From IMG/VR virus record IMGVR_UViG_3300029286_002680, positions 1-45,006 of that record: a stretch of 45,006 bases of DNA; one strand, written 5' to 3'. The stretch is from a virus. Below the pieces are notes generated by a model that was not told where the DNA came from, ran no database searches, and was given only the letters and a program-made list of their open reading frames with translations. Below, piece after piece: positions 25,531 to 33,797 of this stretch; within the stretch, counting starts at the first letter, position 1; each line of letters begins with the position of its first letter. Both the position numbers and the translations under genes were made by a program.

Positions 25531-26097
25531 TTAATGAACCATTTTTCTAATAATCTCATCTTTAATGACTGGACACTTATTCCCACTACCATACACTAAC
25601 TCATAAAAACTCATAACACACATTATTTCGTGTGTATGAAAGTACTGAGTTTCACATACAAGTTCATTGACTCCATCTGGAAGACAGGTAGATTTTTGTC
25701 CAGATATAAGATGGGAAGAGAAATTATACTGATCCTTAGCCCAAGCGAGTGCAGAGATTACACTCTTTGATCCACCAGACCCAGAGTATCCAATCACTAT
25801 AGACTTTGTCTCCTTTGATCCTAGTGCATAAAGCTCAAGCCATCTTTTAAATATATTCTCATAGCCGAAGTCATTCGCTATAGAAGTAAGCAGGGATTGA
25901 CTATCAAGAGCGTATGTCTTCTTTCCAGACAGGCGTGTTGCGTCAGCAGCTGCATGACTTGCCACAGCCATATTTCCGCCATTTCCTATAATATATACCG
26001 AATCAGCTTCATTAAAGGAGTTCTGAAGACGCTCCCATTCTTTTGTTGTTGTAATTTGCTCAAATCTGCTATATAAGTTTTCAAATGGGCATTTCAT
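25531..26097 (-). CDS. SIS-domain phosphoheptose isomerase-like protein
   Basis: 188 residues, the size of GmhA (about 190). AAAGGAG 6 bases before the ATG. SIS motif VYIIGNGGNMAVASHAAADAT (34-54; compare G-N-G-G-S-A in GmhA), then SIVIGYSGSGGSKSVISALAWA (about 98-119), the second phosphosugar loop. GmhA interconverts sedoheptulose 7-phosphate and D-glycero-D-manno-heptose 7-phosphate. The C-terminal His-rich TQYFHTHEIMCVM matches the helix that carries a metal-binding His in GmhA. It is either a true heptose isomerase or a relative with another phosphosugar. Confidence 0.8.
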   Translation of the reverse strand: MKCPFENLYSRFEQITTTKEWERLQNSFNEADSVYIIGNGGNMAVASHAAADATRLSGKKTYALDSQSLLTSIANDFGYENIFKRWLELYALGSKETKSIVIGYSGSGGSKSVISALAWAKDQYNFSSHLISGQKSTCLPDGVNELVCETQYFHTHEIMCVMSFYELVYGSGNKCPVIKDEIIRKMVH

Positions 26098-26107
26098 TGT
26101 ATCTCCT

Positions 26108-27295
26108 TTAGTATGGAATGTTTGGTATTTGTTTGTCTCTTACAAGCATAGACTTGCAAGATTTTGAAATTAAATTTATTGCATTATAAATTTCATGTTC
26201 TGATATTGCCATGCTGGGTCTAAGCCTTACAGTTTTTTCTTTTGTAGGATTGCATATCATACCCAATTCTTTTAGCGTTTTGGCAAAATAATCCCTATGA
26301 TCCTTGTTCTCAAAGTCTACGGCTAAAAGTAACCCACAATTTCTTACATTACAAAGTCCATTAATCGATTTTAACATATTTGATATTTTGTCTCCCGATG
26401 ACGATGCATTGTCAAGCAATTTAAATTTATCGTATGCTTTAATAATATATTTGCATCTTAGCATATCAACTAAATCTCCATCAAATGTGACACAAACACG
26501 ACTATTTTTCTTGTAAAATAAGTTAGGTCTGCTCATTAGGCCAGATACTTGAGATTTTTTTCCAAATATTACTATATCAGGCAAAATATTCAACTTATTA
26601 AAGTACCATACATCTCCTGTAACTCCAAATCCGGTTTGTATTTCATCAAAAATCACAGGAACAGATCTTGATTTTGCTTCTTGACATAATTCTTTTATGA
26701 AAGATTTATTTAAATAATTATCACCAAACGTAGCTTGTATTGGCTCTATTAGTAAAGCTGCTACATCGCCAGAACTTACTTCTTTAATAAATTCACTGAT
26801 ATCTTTAACTTTTGGCCAGTTAAAATCTGGGAACCCTTCCAGTCTTTCGCTTACCGGATAAAATCTATCTGTTGTAAAATTTCCATAAGATTGCACCCCA
26901 TGGAAACTATTTGAAATGGACACAATTCTTTTTTTACCTGTATGTTCCATTGCTAATTTGCATGCACATTCTACAGCTAATGCCCCAGTGCAAGTAAAAT
27001 GAAAGTTGGAATAATAATTACATCCAGCAAAATTATAAAATGCATCTATGAATTCATCTTTTTCTATACTATCAAACTCACAATTTGCTATTTTTATATG
27101 AGCTATTTTTTTTAATTCATCATAAAATCCATCTTCAAATATTTCATGATTGTAGCCCAATGGCATTGATGAATACATGCTAAAAAAATCTAAATATTCA
27201 CGTCCAGTATTTATATCAAATAAATAACTGCCATGGCTTTTAAAAAGATCGGCTTTAATATTCCAAAAGCTTGTTTTAGCTATTTTTATAGACAT
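26108..27295 (-). CDS. Class III PLP aminotransferase, lysine-6-aminotransferase-like
   Basis: 395 residues. CTGALAVECACKLA (about 102-115) phosphate loop, SFHGVQSYG (130-138), IFDEIQTGFG (215-224) and the PLP lysine in FGKKSQVSG (244-252). The FGKKxQVxG form and the C-terminal TVRLRPSMAISEHEI are like L-lysine 6-aminotransferase rather than the commoner GABA/ornithine types. In this setting it more likely aminates a sugar or cyclitol ketone, or a side chain, than lysine; this is a guess. Overlaps the CMP-sugar synthetase gene by 20 bases. Confidence 0.83.
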   Translation of the reverse strand: MSIKIAKTSFWNIKADLFKSHGSYLFDINTGREYLDFFSMYSSMPLGYNHEIFEDGFYDELKKIAHIKIANCEFDSIEKDEFIDAFYNFAGCNYYSNFHFTCTGALAVECACKLAMEHTGKKRIVSISNSFHGVQSYGNFTTDRFYPVSERLEGFPDFNWPKVKDISEFIKEVSSGDVAALLIEPIQATFGDNYLNKSFIKELCQEAKSRSVPVIFDEIQTGFGVTGDVWYFNKLNILPDIVIFGKKSQVSGLMSRPNLFYKKNSRVCVTFDGDLVDMLRCKYIIKAYDKFKLLDNASSSGDKISNMLKSINGLCNVRNCGLLLAVDFENKDHRDYFAKTLKELGMICNPTKEKTVRLRPSMAISEHEIYNAINLISKSCKSMLVRDKQIPNIPY

Positions 27296-28412
27296 GTGCT
27301 ACATCACTTCTGCTCACTGCAAGTCTTACTGACATTTTTTCTCCTACACATTTAATTTGATGCCATTTATTCTTTGGTATAAAAATGACATCATCTTTTT
27401 TGGCAATATTTTTTTTGCCTTCTATCTCAAACTCCCATTCTCCCTCAACTATATACCACCATTCGTTCCAGTTAGGATGATAATGTCTCCTATTTCCTTC
27501 TCCTGGAAGCTGTGCTATTAGACAACAGCTATTACTCTCTGTATCTACGACTCTTCTCATCCAAGATTCATTATTTGGCTTTTCATTTATTATATTTCTT
27601 ACATTGACTATTGTTATATTTTCTTGTGAATAATCTCCACTAGAAACTCCATCTTTTTTCAATATATCTGGAACTATAGCTTCAGATATAATATCAGAAT
27701 GTAAATCTTTATTGTAATAAACTGGTTCCATTTCAGATGGCAAGCTAAGTGATTCAAGTATTTTTTCAGCTAAGAAAAAGTCACTTATAGTATCTATATC
27801 AACAGTGGAAACCCCATCAATCGTGTGGAATCCTGTTTTTCCATCTCCTCCATGATATGCGCATTCATATTTTTCCATGTTTTGTAAATATCTATTTTTT
27901 CCCCAAGCCATCATTCCGCACGCATATGCTTTTATAGGCTCAATGTCTTGTGACCTTGGAGTTTTTTCTTTTTGCTTAAAATTAAGTGGCTTCTGCTCAT
28001 AGACACATTCGATTTGTACATTTTTTACTAATATTAAGGTCTCATACTCATTTACTTCCATATCATCAACAAATTCAATAATGTCTTTTGGCTGAATAAA
28101 TGGAGACGTTGCTAAAAATTGATAAAGAACATCCATTTCTATATTCTTAATAAAATCATACGCAAAATCATCATTAGTTGCAGTGTCTGATGAAAGGTGT
28201 TCTGGTCTTTTATAAAATTTAACGCCATATGCATTAGCTATATCTGCAAAAACATCAGATTCTGAATTTATGTATATGTCATCAAACTTTTTTGAAGCTT
28301 TTACAGCTTCAATTATATATGCTATAAGTGGCTTTCCAGCAAGTATTCTCAGATTCTTATTCGGAACTCTTTTGCTGCCCATTCTTGCTGGTATCATTGC
28401 TATTCTTTTCAT
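27276..28412 (-). CDS. CMP-sugar synthetase (NeuA-like) fused to a cupin domain
   Basis: 378 residues. Residues 1-225 resemble CMP-N-acetylneuraminate/CMP-sugar cytidylyltransferases: AMIPARMGSKRVPNKN (5-20), AGKPLIAY (25-32), LATSPF (100-105) and VDIDT (204-208). Residues about 265-370 are a cupin with HYHPNWNEWWYIVEGEWEFE (310-329) and HQIKCV (351-356), giving metal-binding His and Glu positions. Sugar-linked cupins are often isomerases or binding domains. The fusion suggests activation plus processing of one unusual sugar. GGAGAG lies just before the ATG. Confidence 0.83.
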   Translation of the reverse strand: MKRIAMIPARMGSKRVPNKNLRILAGKPLIAYIIEAVKASKKFDDIYINSESDVFADIANAYGVKFYKRPEHLSSDTATNDDFAYDFIKNIEMDVLYQFLATSPFIQPKDIIEFVDDMEVNEYETLILVKNVQIECVYEQKPLNFKQKEKTPRSQDIEPIKAYACGMMAWGKNRYLQNMEKYECAYHGGDGKTGFHTIDGVSTVDIDTISDFFLAEKILESLSLPSEMEPVYYNKDLHSDIISEAIVPDILKKDGVSSGDYSQENITIVNVRNIINEKPNNESWMRRVVDTESNSCCLIAQLPGEGNRRHYHPNWNEWWYIVEGEWEFEIEGKKNIAKKDDVIFIPKNKWHQIKCVGEKMSVRLAVSRSDVAHVYKNS

Positions 28413-28429
28413 ATACTCTCCATTTTAAT

Positions 28430-29059
28430 TCATACTTTTTCTAACAATACCCCATAATCAATGTAGTCTTTGGTGATTTGCATATTCCATTCAGGTAGGG
28501 CAAACTTCACTAGGTCATACCAGTTTTTATGATTTCTTACACCCTCAATCAATAGGATCCATCGCGTAGAAACCTTACCCATATTTCTCATCATTTTTAT
28601 TGCTTTTTCTGAATTAAGATGCATAACAACAGCTTGTGAGAAAACAAATTCATGTTTTCCAAAAGCACTTACATCTTCTGTCAGATCAGCCTGACGGACA
28701 TTTTCTGGAAATTCTAAATTGTCTGGGAAAAAAGTACGACCAAATTGTATCTGTGATTCTAAGTAATCTGCTCCAGAAACTTCAATATGAGGGCATATGG
28801 TCATAGTGTTTCTTAAATGGTAGCATGCACCACATCCAAATTCAAATACAGATGCTGGATTTAGTCTATTAATAGTATTGTATAACTCTTTCCAATTATC
28901 CACTAAGTTATCTTCAAAAATAATCTTACCGTTTTCTTCGTGCCATTTTTTTACAAAAAAGTCAAAGCCTTCTTTGTTTTTCATTCCTATAAGTTGGTCT
29001 GCATATTCTGGGGTATAATTCTTCCATACATATTCATCTTCAAATTTGTTTAATTCCAT
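28430..29059 (-). CDS. SAM-dependent methyltransferase
   Basis: 209 residues, AAGGAGA 7 bases upstream of the ATG. VFEFGCGACYHLRN (about 72-85), VSGADYLESQI (about 94-104), and FVFSQAVVMHL (about 137-147) are class I methyltransferase motifs. The F-G-C-G-x-x-Y-H-L core is shared with the plus-strand protein at 16733-17650. Substrate unknown. Confidence 0.8.
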   Translation of the reverse strand: MELNKFEDEYVWKNYTPEYADQLIGMKNKEGFDFFVKKWHEENGKIIFEDNLVDNWKELYNTINRLNPASVFEFGCGACYHLRNTMTICPHIEVSGADYLESQIQFGRTFFPDNLEFPENVRQADLTEDVSAFGKHEFVFSQAVVMHLNSEKAIKMMRNMGKVSTRWILLIEGVRNHKNWYDLVKFALPEWNMQITKDYIDYGVLLEKV

Positions 29060-29070
29060 AAAATTTCTCC

Positions 29071-29868
29071 TTATAAATTTGGTTTGCTATACTCTAATAC
29101 TTCAGAAAGATGGCCAGTCTCATTTAGGCTATATATTTTAGTGCCAATCTTTTCAGCAGCGTCTCTTATGATGCCTATGTCTTTCTTTACTCTTTGTATG
29201 TAATCTGGGACGTAGTTCATATTTGCCATCCCAAGAGCCATCCTGTCTTGCTCAAAATTCACTTTGTTATTGAAGTAACCTTTAGAGTAGTCTAAATCTA
29301 TTCCTGTAACGTAGACAGGGTTTAGTCCTAATATCACAGAGAGAGCCACCATATGGACTCCTACGGTATCTCCAGCTCCATATAGCTCTCCATGTCCAGT
29401 CACGTCTGCAAGAATTTCCTGTATGCATTTTCTTCCACTTATTATGCCAGCGCAGCAAATATGTCTGCCTCCTGGCAATTTTCCCCAGCCACATGGTTCG
29501 CTTTTAAAATGACGCTGATCGTAGCCGATATAATCAACTTTGATGTGCTCTGCTACCCAATTTCTGTCGGTAAGGTCTAGGCAATCTGTGTAAAGAAAGA
29601 ATGCTCCTTTTTTATTGATACGCTCATAAAGATTTGTAACACAATAGGGACTATCATTGTCAGCAGGTTGTGCTAAAATCCAATAGTCATAATTTATGTC
29701 TGACATTACATCCATATTGTTGCATGATATTATTGCATACGTCTCTTTTTGCTTATCTATAGACTTGATCATAGGTAAACTTTTATTTAAACTTGGACCA
29801 AGTCCAAGAACAAACCCAGTCTTGCCTTTTTCTTTTCCTATTATATTTTCAAATTTTTTATTCGCCAT
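29071..29868 (-). CDS. DUF115-like protein (MAF_flag10/PMT-type transferase fold)
   Basis: 265 residues. FVLGLGPSLNKSLP (19-32) and CNNMDVMSDINYDYWI (about 49-64) followed by VYVTGIDLDYSKGYFNN (about 185-201) are the conserved features of DUF115/6-hydroxymethylpterin-pyrophosphokinase-like proteins. Relatives include Maf proteins, which attach nonulosonic acids to flagellin, and lipopolysaccharide phosphotransferases. The NeuA-like synthetase nearby makes a CMP-activated acidic sugar a possible donor. Function is inferred. Confidence 0.68.
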   Translation of the reverse strand: MANKKFENIIGKEKGKTGFVLGLGPSLNKSLPMIKSIDKQKETYAIISCNNMDVMSDINYDYWILAQPADNDSPYCVTNLYERINKKGAFFLYTDCLDLTDRNWVAEHIKVDYIGYDQRHFKSEPCGWGKLPGGRHICCAGIISGRKCIQEILADVTGHGELYGAGDTVGVHMVALSVILGLNPVYVTGIDLDYSKGYFNNKVNFEQDRMALGMANMNYVPDYIQRVKKDIGIIRDAAEKIGTKIYSLNETGHLSEVLEYSKPNL

Positions 29869-30502
29869 TTTGCTTCTTATTTTCTGATGGATGAAATACT
29901 GTTGGTTTTAATATTATATTATTTTCTTTAGCATATTTAAGTAATGCTTCTCCTATCCCTACATTCCAATCTCCAAAATCACCGTGTTCTGGCTTTTTCC
30001 AATCATCTAATGGCACTAATATATTTGATCGGTTTTTGTTATGATTATTATGCTCTTCAGCATTTATTGTTATAAATTTAAAATTTTCAAATTTCATCAA
30101 TGATTCGTATATTTTGTTTGCCCATTTTTTTGAAGATTTAGATGGTCTTTGAAAAATAGTAAATATAATTTTGTTGTCTTTTATTTTTAAATTATATAAC
30201 ATTCTTAAAGTTCTTCTAGAGTACTTCTCTATGCATTCTTCCATAGATTCATTTCCATGTGGATTTTTATGTAAGTCATGAGGAAACCAGCTGCCTGTTT
30301 GTAAGTTTACATTTTCTTTATTTAAATTTTTAAAATATTTTTCCCAAAATTCAGATACAGCATCTTCTTGTAAAGAAATAACTTCACACATTGACGAGCA
30401 TGACATTTGACACCAATCAAAAGGCATATCTGGCCCTGAAAGTTTAATAATATTTAAAGCACCTTTGGCGTCACATCTAATACCTAGTGGAATTATTATC
30501 AT
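29858..30502 (-). CDS. DUF1796-like putative cysteine peptidase
   Basis: 214 residues. N-terminal IIPLGIRCDAKGALNII with PDMPFDWC (about 24-31) matches the DUF1796 (putative papain-like cysteine peptidase) pattern, S/G-C-x-x-A followed by P-F-D-W. The family's activity is unproven; members often sit in polysaccharide gene clusters. Basic N-linked-like stretch NNHNKNRSN near residue 160. Overlaps the DUF115 gene by 11 bases. No Shine-Dalgarno sequence. Confidence 0.62.
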   Translation of the reverse strand: MIIIPLGIRCDAKGALNIIKLSGPDMPFDWCQMSCSSMCEVISLQEDAVSEFWEKYFKNLNKENVNLQTGSWFPHDLHKNPHGNESMEECIEKYSRRTLRMLYNLKIKDNKIIFTIFQRPSKSSKKWANKIYESLMKFENFKFITINAEEHNNHNKNRSNILVPLDDWKKPEHGDFGDWNVGIGEALLKYAKENNIILKPTVFHPSENKKQNGE

Positions 30503-30511
30503 ATTATTAGA

Positions 30512-31312
30512 CTATAAAAATTTTACAAAGCAATCTATGCTATTTTGAACACAAGTATGCATACTTTTTGCTATTTGACAGTTATGTATTATGCTATTAA
30601 GTTTTGAGCTATAATAATTCTCATTTAAAGATTCTATTGGAATAATCCCTCTAGTTATGTCATCTAGCCAGACGATTCCATCTGCGTCAAAAATAGTATT
30701 AATGGATCTTGTCCCAAAAAATATTGGTATAGTTCCTGTTAAAAAACAATCCAAAAGTTTTTCAGTATAGTAAAGATCTGTTATATAATTTTCCATGCAG
30801 AAAGTAAATCTATAGTCTTTCAGTCCATCAATTTTATTTTTTAGTTGCTTCGAACCTCTTCCTGTGCCATATACATCGCAGTAATGTCCGTACTCTTTGA
30901 CCATTTTTTGTCTATATTTGTGCTCTTCACACATTTCTTTTGTTGATGCTATAAAAGAAATATTTTTAGTTTTTTCGTGAATACCAACATCTTCGCCGTG
31001 CATCCATGGACCAAATGGAGGTGGCACATGAACTAGATTTTCTGCATTTCTAAAAAAAGAGCGATCATAAGATATGATGTGTTTAAATCTGTGCTTATTG
31101 TTTATTACATAATCATAATATCGTGGATGTATAGATTTAGGTTCGACTAACAATGTGCTTGATCCAGAGGGGACATCTAATGAGTCTATATATATATCAT
31201 GATCTGAATCTTCTTCAGTATTGGTGCAGTTTTTCCACGATCCATTTGGAGATGTCCAAGATTCAACTCCAGAATTTTGATAAGATTTCCAAAAAATCTT
31301 TATTTTTTTCAT
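30512..31312 (-). CDS. GT10 (alpha-1,3/4-fucosyltransferase)-like protein
   Basis: 266 residues, GGAG 7 bases before the ATG. The C-terminal donor-binding motif is DYRFTFCMENYITDLYYTEK (about 165-184) then LLDCFLTGTIPIFFG, which corresponds to the GT10 signature (Y-K-F-x-L-x-x-E-N-x-x-x-D-Y-x-T-E-K, then G-x-x-P-V). ISYDRSFF precedes it at about 80. GT10 enzymes use GDP-fucose. Together with Gmd and the Fcl-like enzymes the window encodes both donor and transferases. Confidence 0.82.
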   Translation of the reverse strand: MKKIKIFWKSYQNSGVESWTSPNGSWKNCTNTEEDSDHDIYIDSLDVPSGSSTLLVEPKSIHPRYYDYVINNKHRFKHIISYDRSFFRNAENLVHVPPPFGPWMHGEDVGIHEKTKNISFIASTKEMCEEHKYRQKMVKEYGHYCDVYGTGRGSKQLKNKIDGLKDYRFTFCMENYITDLYYTEKLLDCFLTGTIPIFFGTRSINTIFDADGIVWLDDITRGIIPIESLNENYYSSKLNSIIHNCQIAKSMHTCVQNSIDCFVKFL

Positions 31313-31313
31313 T

Positions 31314-32258
31314 TTAATTCTCCAAATCTTCTCTTGTTTTATTTATTATACTATCTTCGTATTTGCCAGCGCACCATCTTCTTCCTTCGTGGTCGTCTGG
31401 ATTAGACCATTTTGTTGGAAAATTGCATGGTATATCTTGGTCAAAGAATATTTTTGCATACAAAGACCACCTTCCAAGAGCCCAATCAGCATAACTTTGT
31501 GAGGGGCTAGATTTTCCATAGTAATAAGCACAGCCAGATCCCACTCCACCAAAATGAACCAACTTAGATCCACAGTCAAAGTTTAAATTTGAAACATACC
31601 CATTGTATTTGCTTCCTTCATGTGTCATTCCACCATATTCTTTTATATCTAGATAGTTTATTTTTGCTCCATTTTTTAAAGCAGCAAAAACAACTGGATC
31701 AAAAAAGTCTAATATAGTATGTTTAAGCGGATTTGCGTGTCCACCACACATTTTTACAAAATAATCAAAATCATAATCTGGAATTTTGCTCTTATTTATA
31801 CCAAACGCATAAGTGGATACTGTATCTTGGAAACTATCAAGACCTGTGCATTTGCTCATATTGTGTTTATATGCTCTTGGAGTTCCAACAATATCCCATC
31901 CATTTAACAATGGATCTAGTATTCCACTAATTGATTCCTTTTTGAATATAACATCTGAATCAAAATGAATAAGCCATTTTTTATCTGACCACTTTTTTAT
32001 GACTGAAGCAAATGAAAGTGCAGTGCCTTTATGTCCAGTCTTCCATTCTTGCTTAAAACTTTGATTGTTTGTTATGTCTATTATTTTTACTCTAGGATCA
32101 CTTATAATAGACCCTGCATTGTTTGCGTCTTCTTTTGATGTTACTATATTTATTTCAGCATCATGATTAGCGAAAAAACTTTTCAAAAAAGGACCAAGTA
32201 GATGTCCACAGTTGAAACACTCAGTAAATATAAAAGCCTTATCTAATCCATTTATCAT
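31314..32258 (-). CDS. GT-A glycosyltransferase-like protein
   Basis: 314 residues, GAGG 8 bases before ATG 32258. WLIHFDSDVIFKK (about 96-108) gives a DxD metal site, after a GT-A-like start (AFIFTECFNCGHLLGPFLKS). GTALSFASVIKKW precedes it, as in nucleotide-diphospho-sugar transferases. The C-terminus (CSY-like SGCAYYYGKSSPSQ, WALGRWSLYAKIFF) is unfamiliar. No CAZy family can be named with confidence. Confidence 0.7.
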   Translation of the reverse strand: MINGLDKAFIFTECFNCGHLLGPFLKSFFANHDAEINIVTSKEDANNAGSIISDPRVKIIDITNNQSFKQEWKTGHKGTALSFASVIKKWSDKKWLIHFDSDVIFKKESISGILDPLLNGWDIVGTPRAYKHNMSKCTGLDSFQDTVSTYAFGINKSKIPDYDFDYFVKMCGGHANPLKHTILDFFDPVVFAALKNGAKINYLDIKEYGGMTHEGSKYNGYVSNLNFDCGSKLVHFGGVGSGCAYYYGKSSPSQSYADWALGRWSLYAKIFFDQDIPCNFPTKWSNPDDHEGRRWCAGKYEDSIINKTREDLEN

Positions 32259-32263
32259 AAATT

Positions 32264-32881
32264 TTACCTCAAAAAATCATATCGTTTATTCTTCATTTCA
32301 ATATCTGAAAATGACTCACGCTGCCAACCCAGATGTGGAAAAAACCCATAACAGGGAAATTCTTTTTGTACTTTTGAAAGATGAACATCTACTTCATTAT
32401 TGTATATATTTTCATCACTAAATTCAGCTAATAGTTGTGGTACTATTTCTCTTTTTATTGCATAGCAGTGTGTAGTATAGGTTTGAATAAGTCTATGCAC
32501 GTGTGGCTTTACAAAGTTTTTTTCTAAACCGTTATGATTGCCTCCAAAGTAAAGCATGTTCCAATGATCTGGTACTTCTTCGTACCATTCTTTAAATAGT
32601 TTTTCTACTTCTGGATGAAATTCAATATCATCTTCTAAAATCAAAACTTTTTGCAATGATGGATCATTTCTTACGATATTATATATGTTTCTATGAGAAA
32701 GACAGCAACCTTTGTGTCCAGGCTTTATAGTTGCTGGACTTGAAATCATCGAGCCATCGACAGCCTCTATGTATTCAACATTTAGTCGCAATAATTTAAA
32801 TATTTTGTCGCAAGTAATTTTTCTATCGGTGCGCTTTTTTAAGTTTATGCAATATATTTTGTCAAAGTCATGAAGACGCAT
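32264..32881 (-). CDS. Glycosyltransferase family 25 (second copy)
   Basis: 205 residues, the same length as the paralogue at 11980-12597. CINLKKRTDRK (11-21), GHKGCCLSHRNI (about 55-66), LILEDDIEFH (about 79-88) and THCYAIKRE (about 139-147). It would transfer galactose or glucose in a lipopolysaccharide-type glycan. Overlaps the upstream gene by 14 bases. The two copies sit 20 kb apart within one glycan region, both on the minus strand. Confidence 0.88.
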   Translation of the reverse strand: MRLHDFDKIYCINLKKRTDRKITCDKIFKLLRLNVEYIEAVDGSMISSPATIKPGHKGCCLSHRNIYNIVRNDPSLQKVLILEDDIEFHPEVEKLFKEWYEEVPDHWNMLYFGGNHNGLEKNFVKPHVHRLIQTYTTHCYAIKREIVPQLLAEFSDENIYNNEVDVHLSKVQKEFPCYGFFPHLGWQRESFSDIEMKNKRYDFLR

Positions 32882-33797
32882 TTTTTAAACATTCTTTTAC
32901 AGTATTTTTTTGGATTTTATAATAACTTGAAAATTCTTTAATAAGCTTCATTCTTAAAGATTTATCGATACTATTAAAATATTTATGAATTTTGTGTCCT
33001 TTATTTCTTATTGCTTCTGGTGTTTTTGTTATATTTTCAGGATGCCATAAATGCACCATTTCAATCGGCGGATCATTGCATCCATCAAAATTGCAGAAAA
33101 GTGATGCTTTATCGATGAAAAACTGATCTTCTATTGAATAAGATAAAAAATAATATGGATCAAATCCACCTATTTCTCTAAATAGGTTTTTGTCTATAAT
33201 TACTGATCCTCCTGGAGCTCCAGGTCTTCCAGACTTATAAAAACTAGGATTATCATATAAGGTATCTGGGTCAATTTTTCTTTCAAACACCATTTCTGTT
33301 TGTGTTTTATGAACGTAGTGAACTCTTTTATTTGCAAATGACTGAATTATCTGTTTATTTCCTATATTCTTTTTTAATTTTTCCCAAAAGTTTTTTGGTA
33401 TTACTAAATCTATATCATGGAACATTAAATATTTTGTTTCATATATCGCAGATCCAACATTCATGCAAAGGCACTTGTTGAAAAGTTTATAATGATTTTT
33501 TTCTATAAAAATATATGGTATGTTTTCCTGTTCGCATATACCTCTTCCATCTTGTGATTCAGAATGTTCGACTACAATCGTAATATGCCTATACGGAGAT
33601 TCTGCAATGCTTATTTTATATGTTTCTAATAAGATTCTTAAATGCGCGTTTCTTGACATTTTAGGTATAACCGTAACAAAATCATAATCATTTGAGAATG
33701 ATGGATGTTTATAAATTTTAATATGGCGCAATTCCTCAGAGACAATTTTTCGTTGTCCGATAAATAATTCCATTAAAAAATTATATTGATTAATCAT
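32868..33797 (-). CDS. GT2/GT7-like glycosyltransferase
   Basis: 309 residues. FVTVIPKMSRNAHL (about 40-53), CMNVGSAIYETKYLMFHDIDLVIP split as NVGSAIYETKYL and MFHDIDLVIP (about 113-136; the DxD site), and PGGSVIIDKNLFREIGGFDP (about 197-216) then SIEDQFFIDKA. These follow the galactosyltransferase-like GT7-C arrangement (N-x-G, F-H-D-x-D, G-G-x, E/D-D). The donor sugar is unknown. Overlaps the carbamoyltransferase gene by 8 bases. Confidence 0.75.
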   Translation of the reverse strand: MINQYNFLMELFIGQRKIVSEELRHIKIYKHPSFSNDYDFVTVIPKMSRNAHLRILLETYKISIAESPYRHITIVVEHSESQDGRGICEQENIPYIFIEKNHYKLFNKCLCMNVGSAIYETKYLMFHDIDLVIPKNFWEKLKKNIGNKQIIQSFANKRVHYVHKTQTEMVFERKIDPDTLYDNPSFYKSGRPGAPGGSVIIDKNLFREIGGFDPYYFLSYSIEDQFFIDKASLFCNFDGCNDPPIEMVHLWHPENITKTPEAIRNKGHKIHKYFNSIDKSLRMKLIKEFSSYYKIQKNTVKECLKNASS

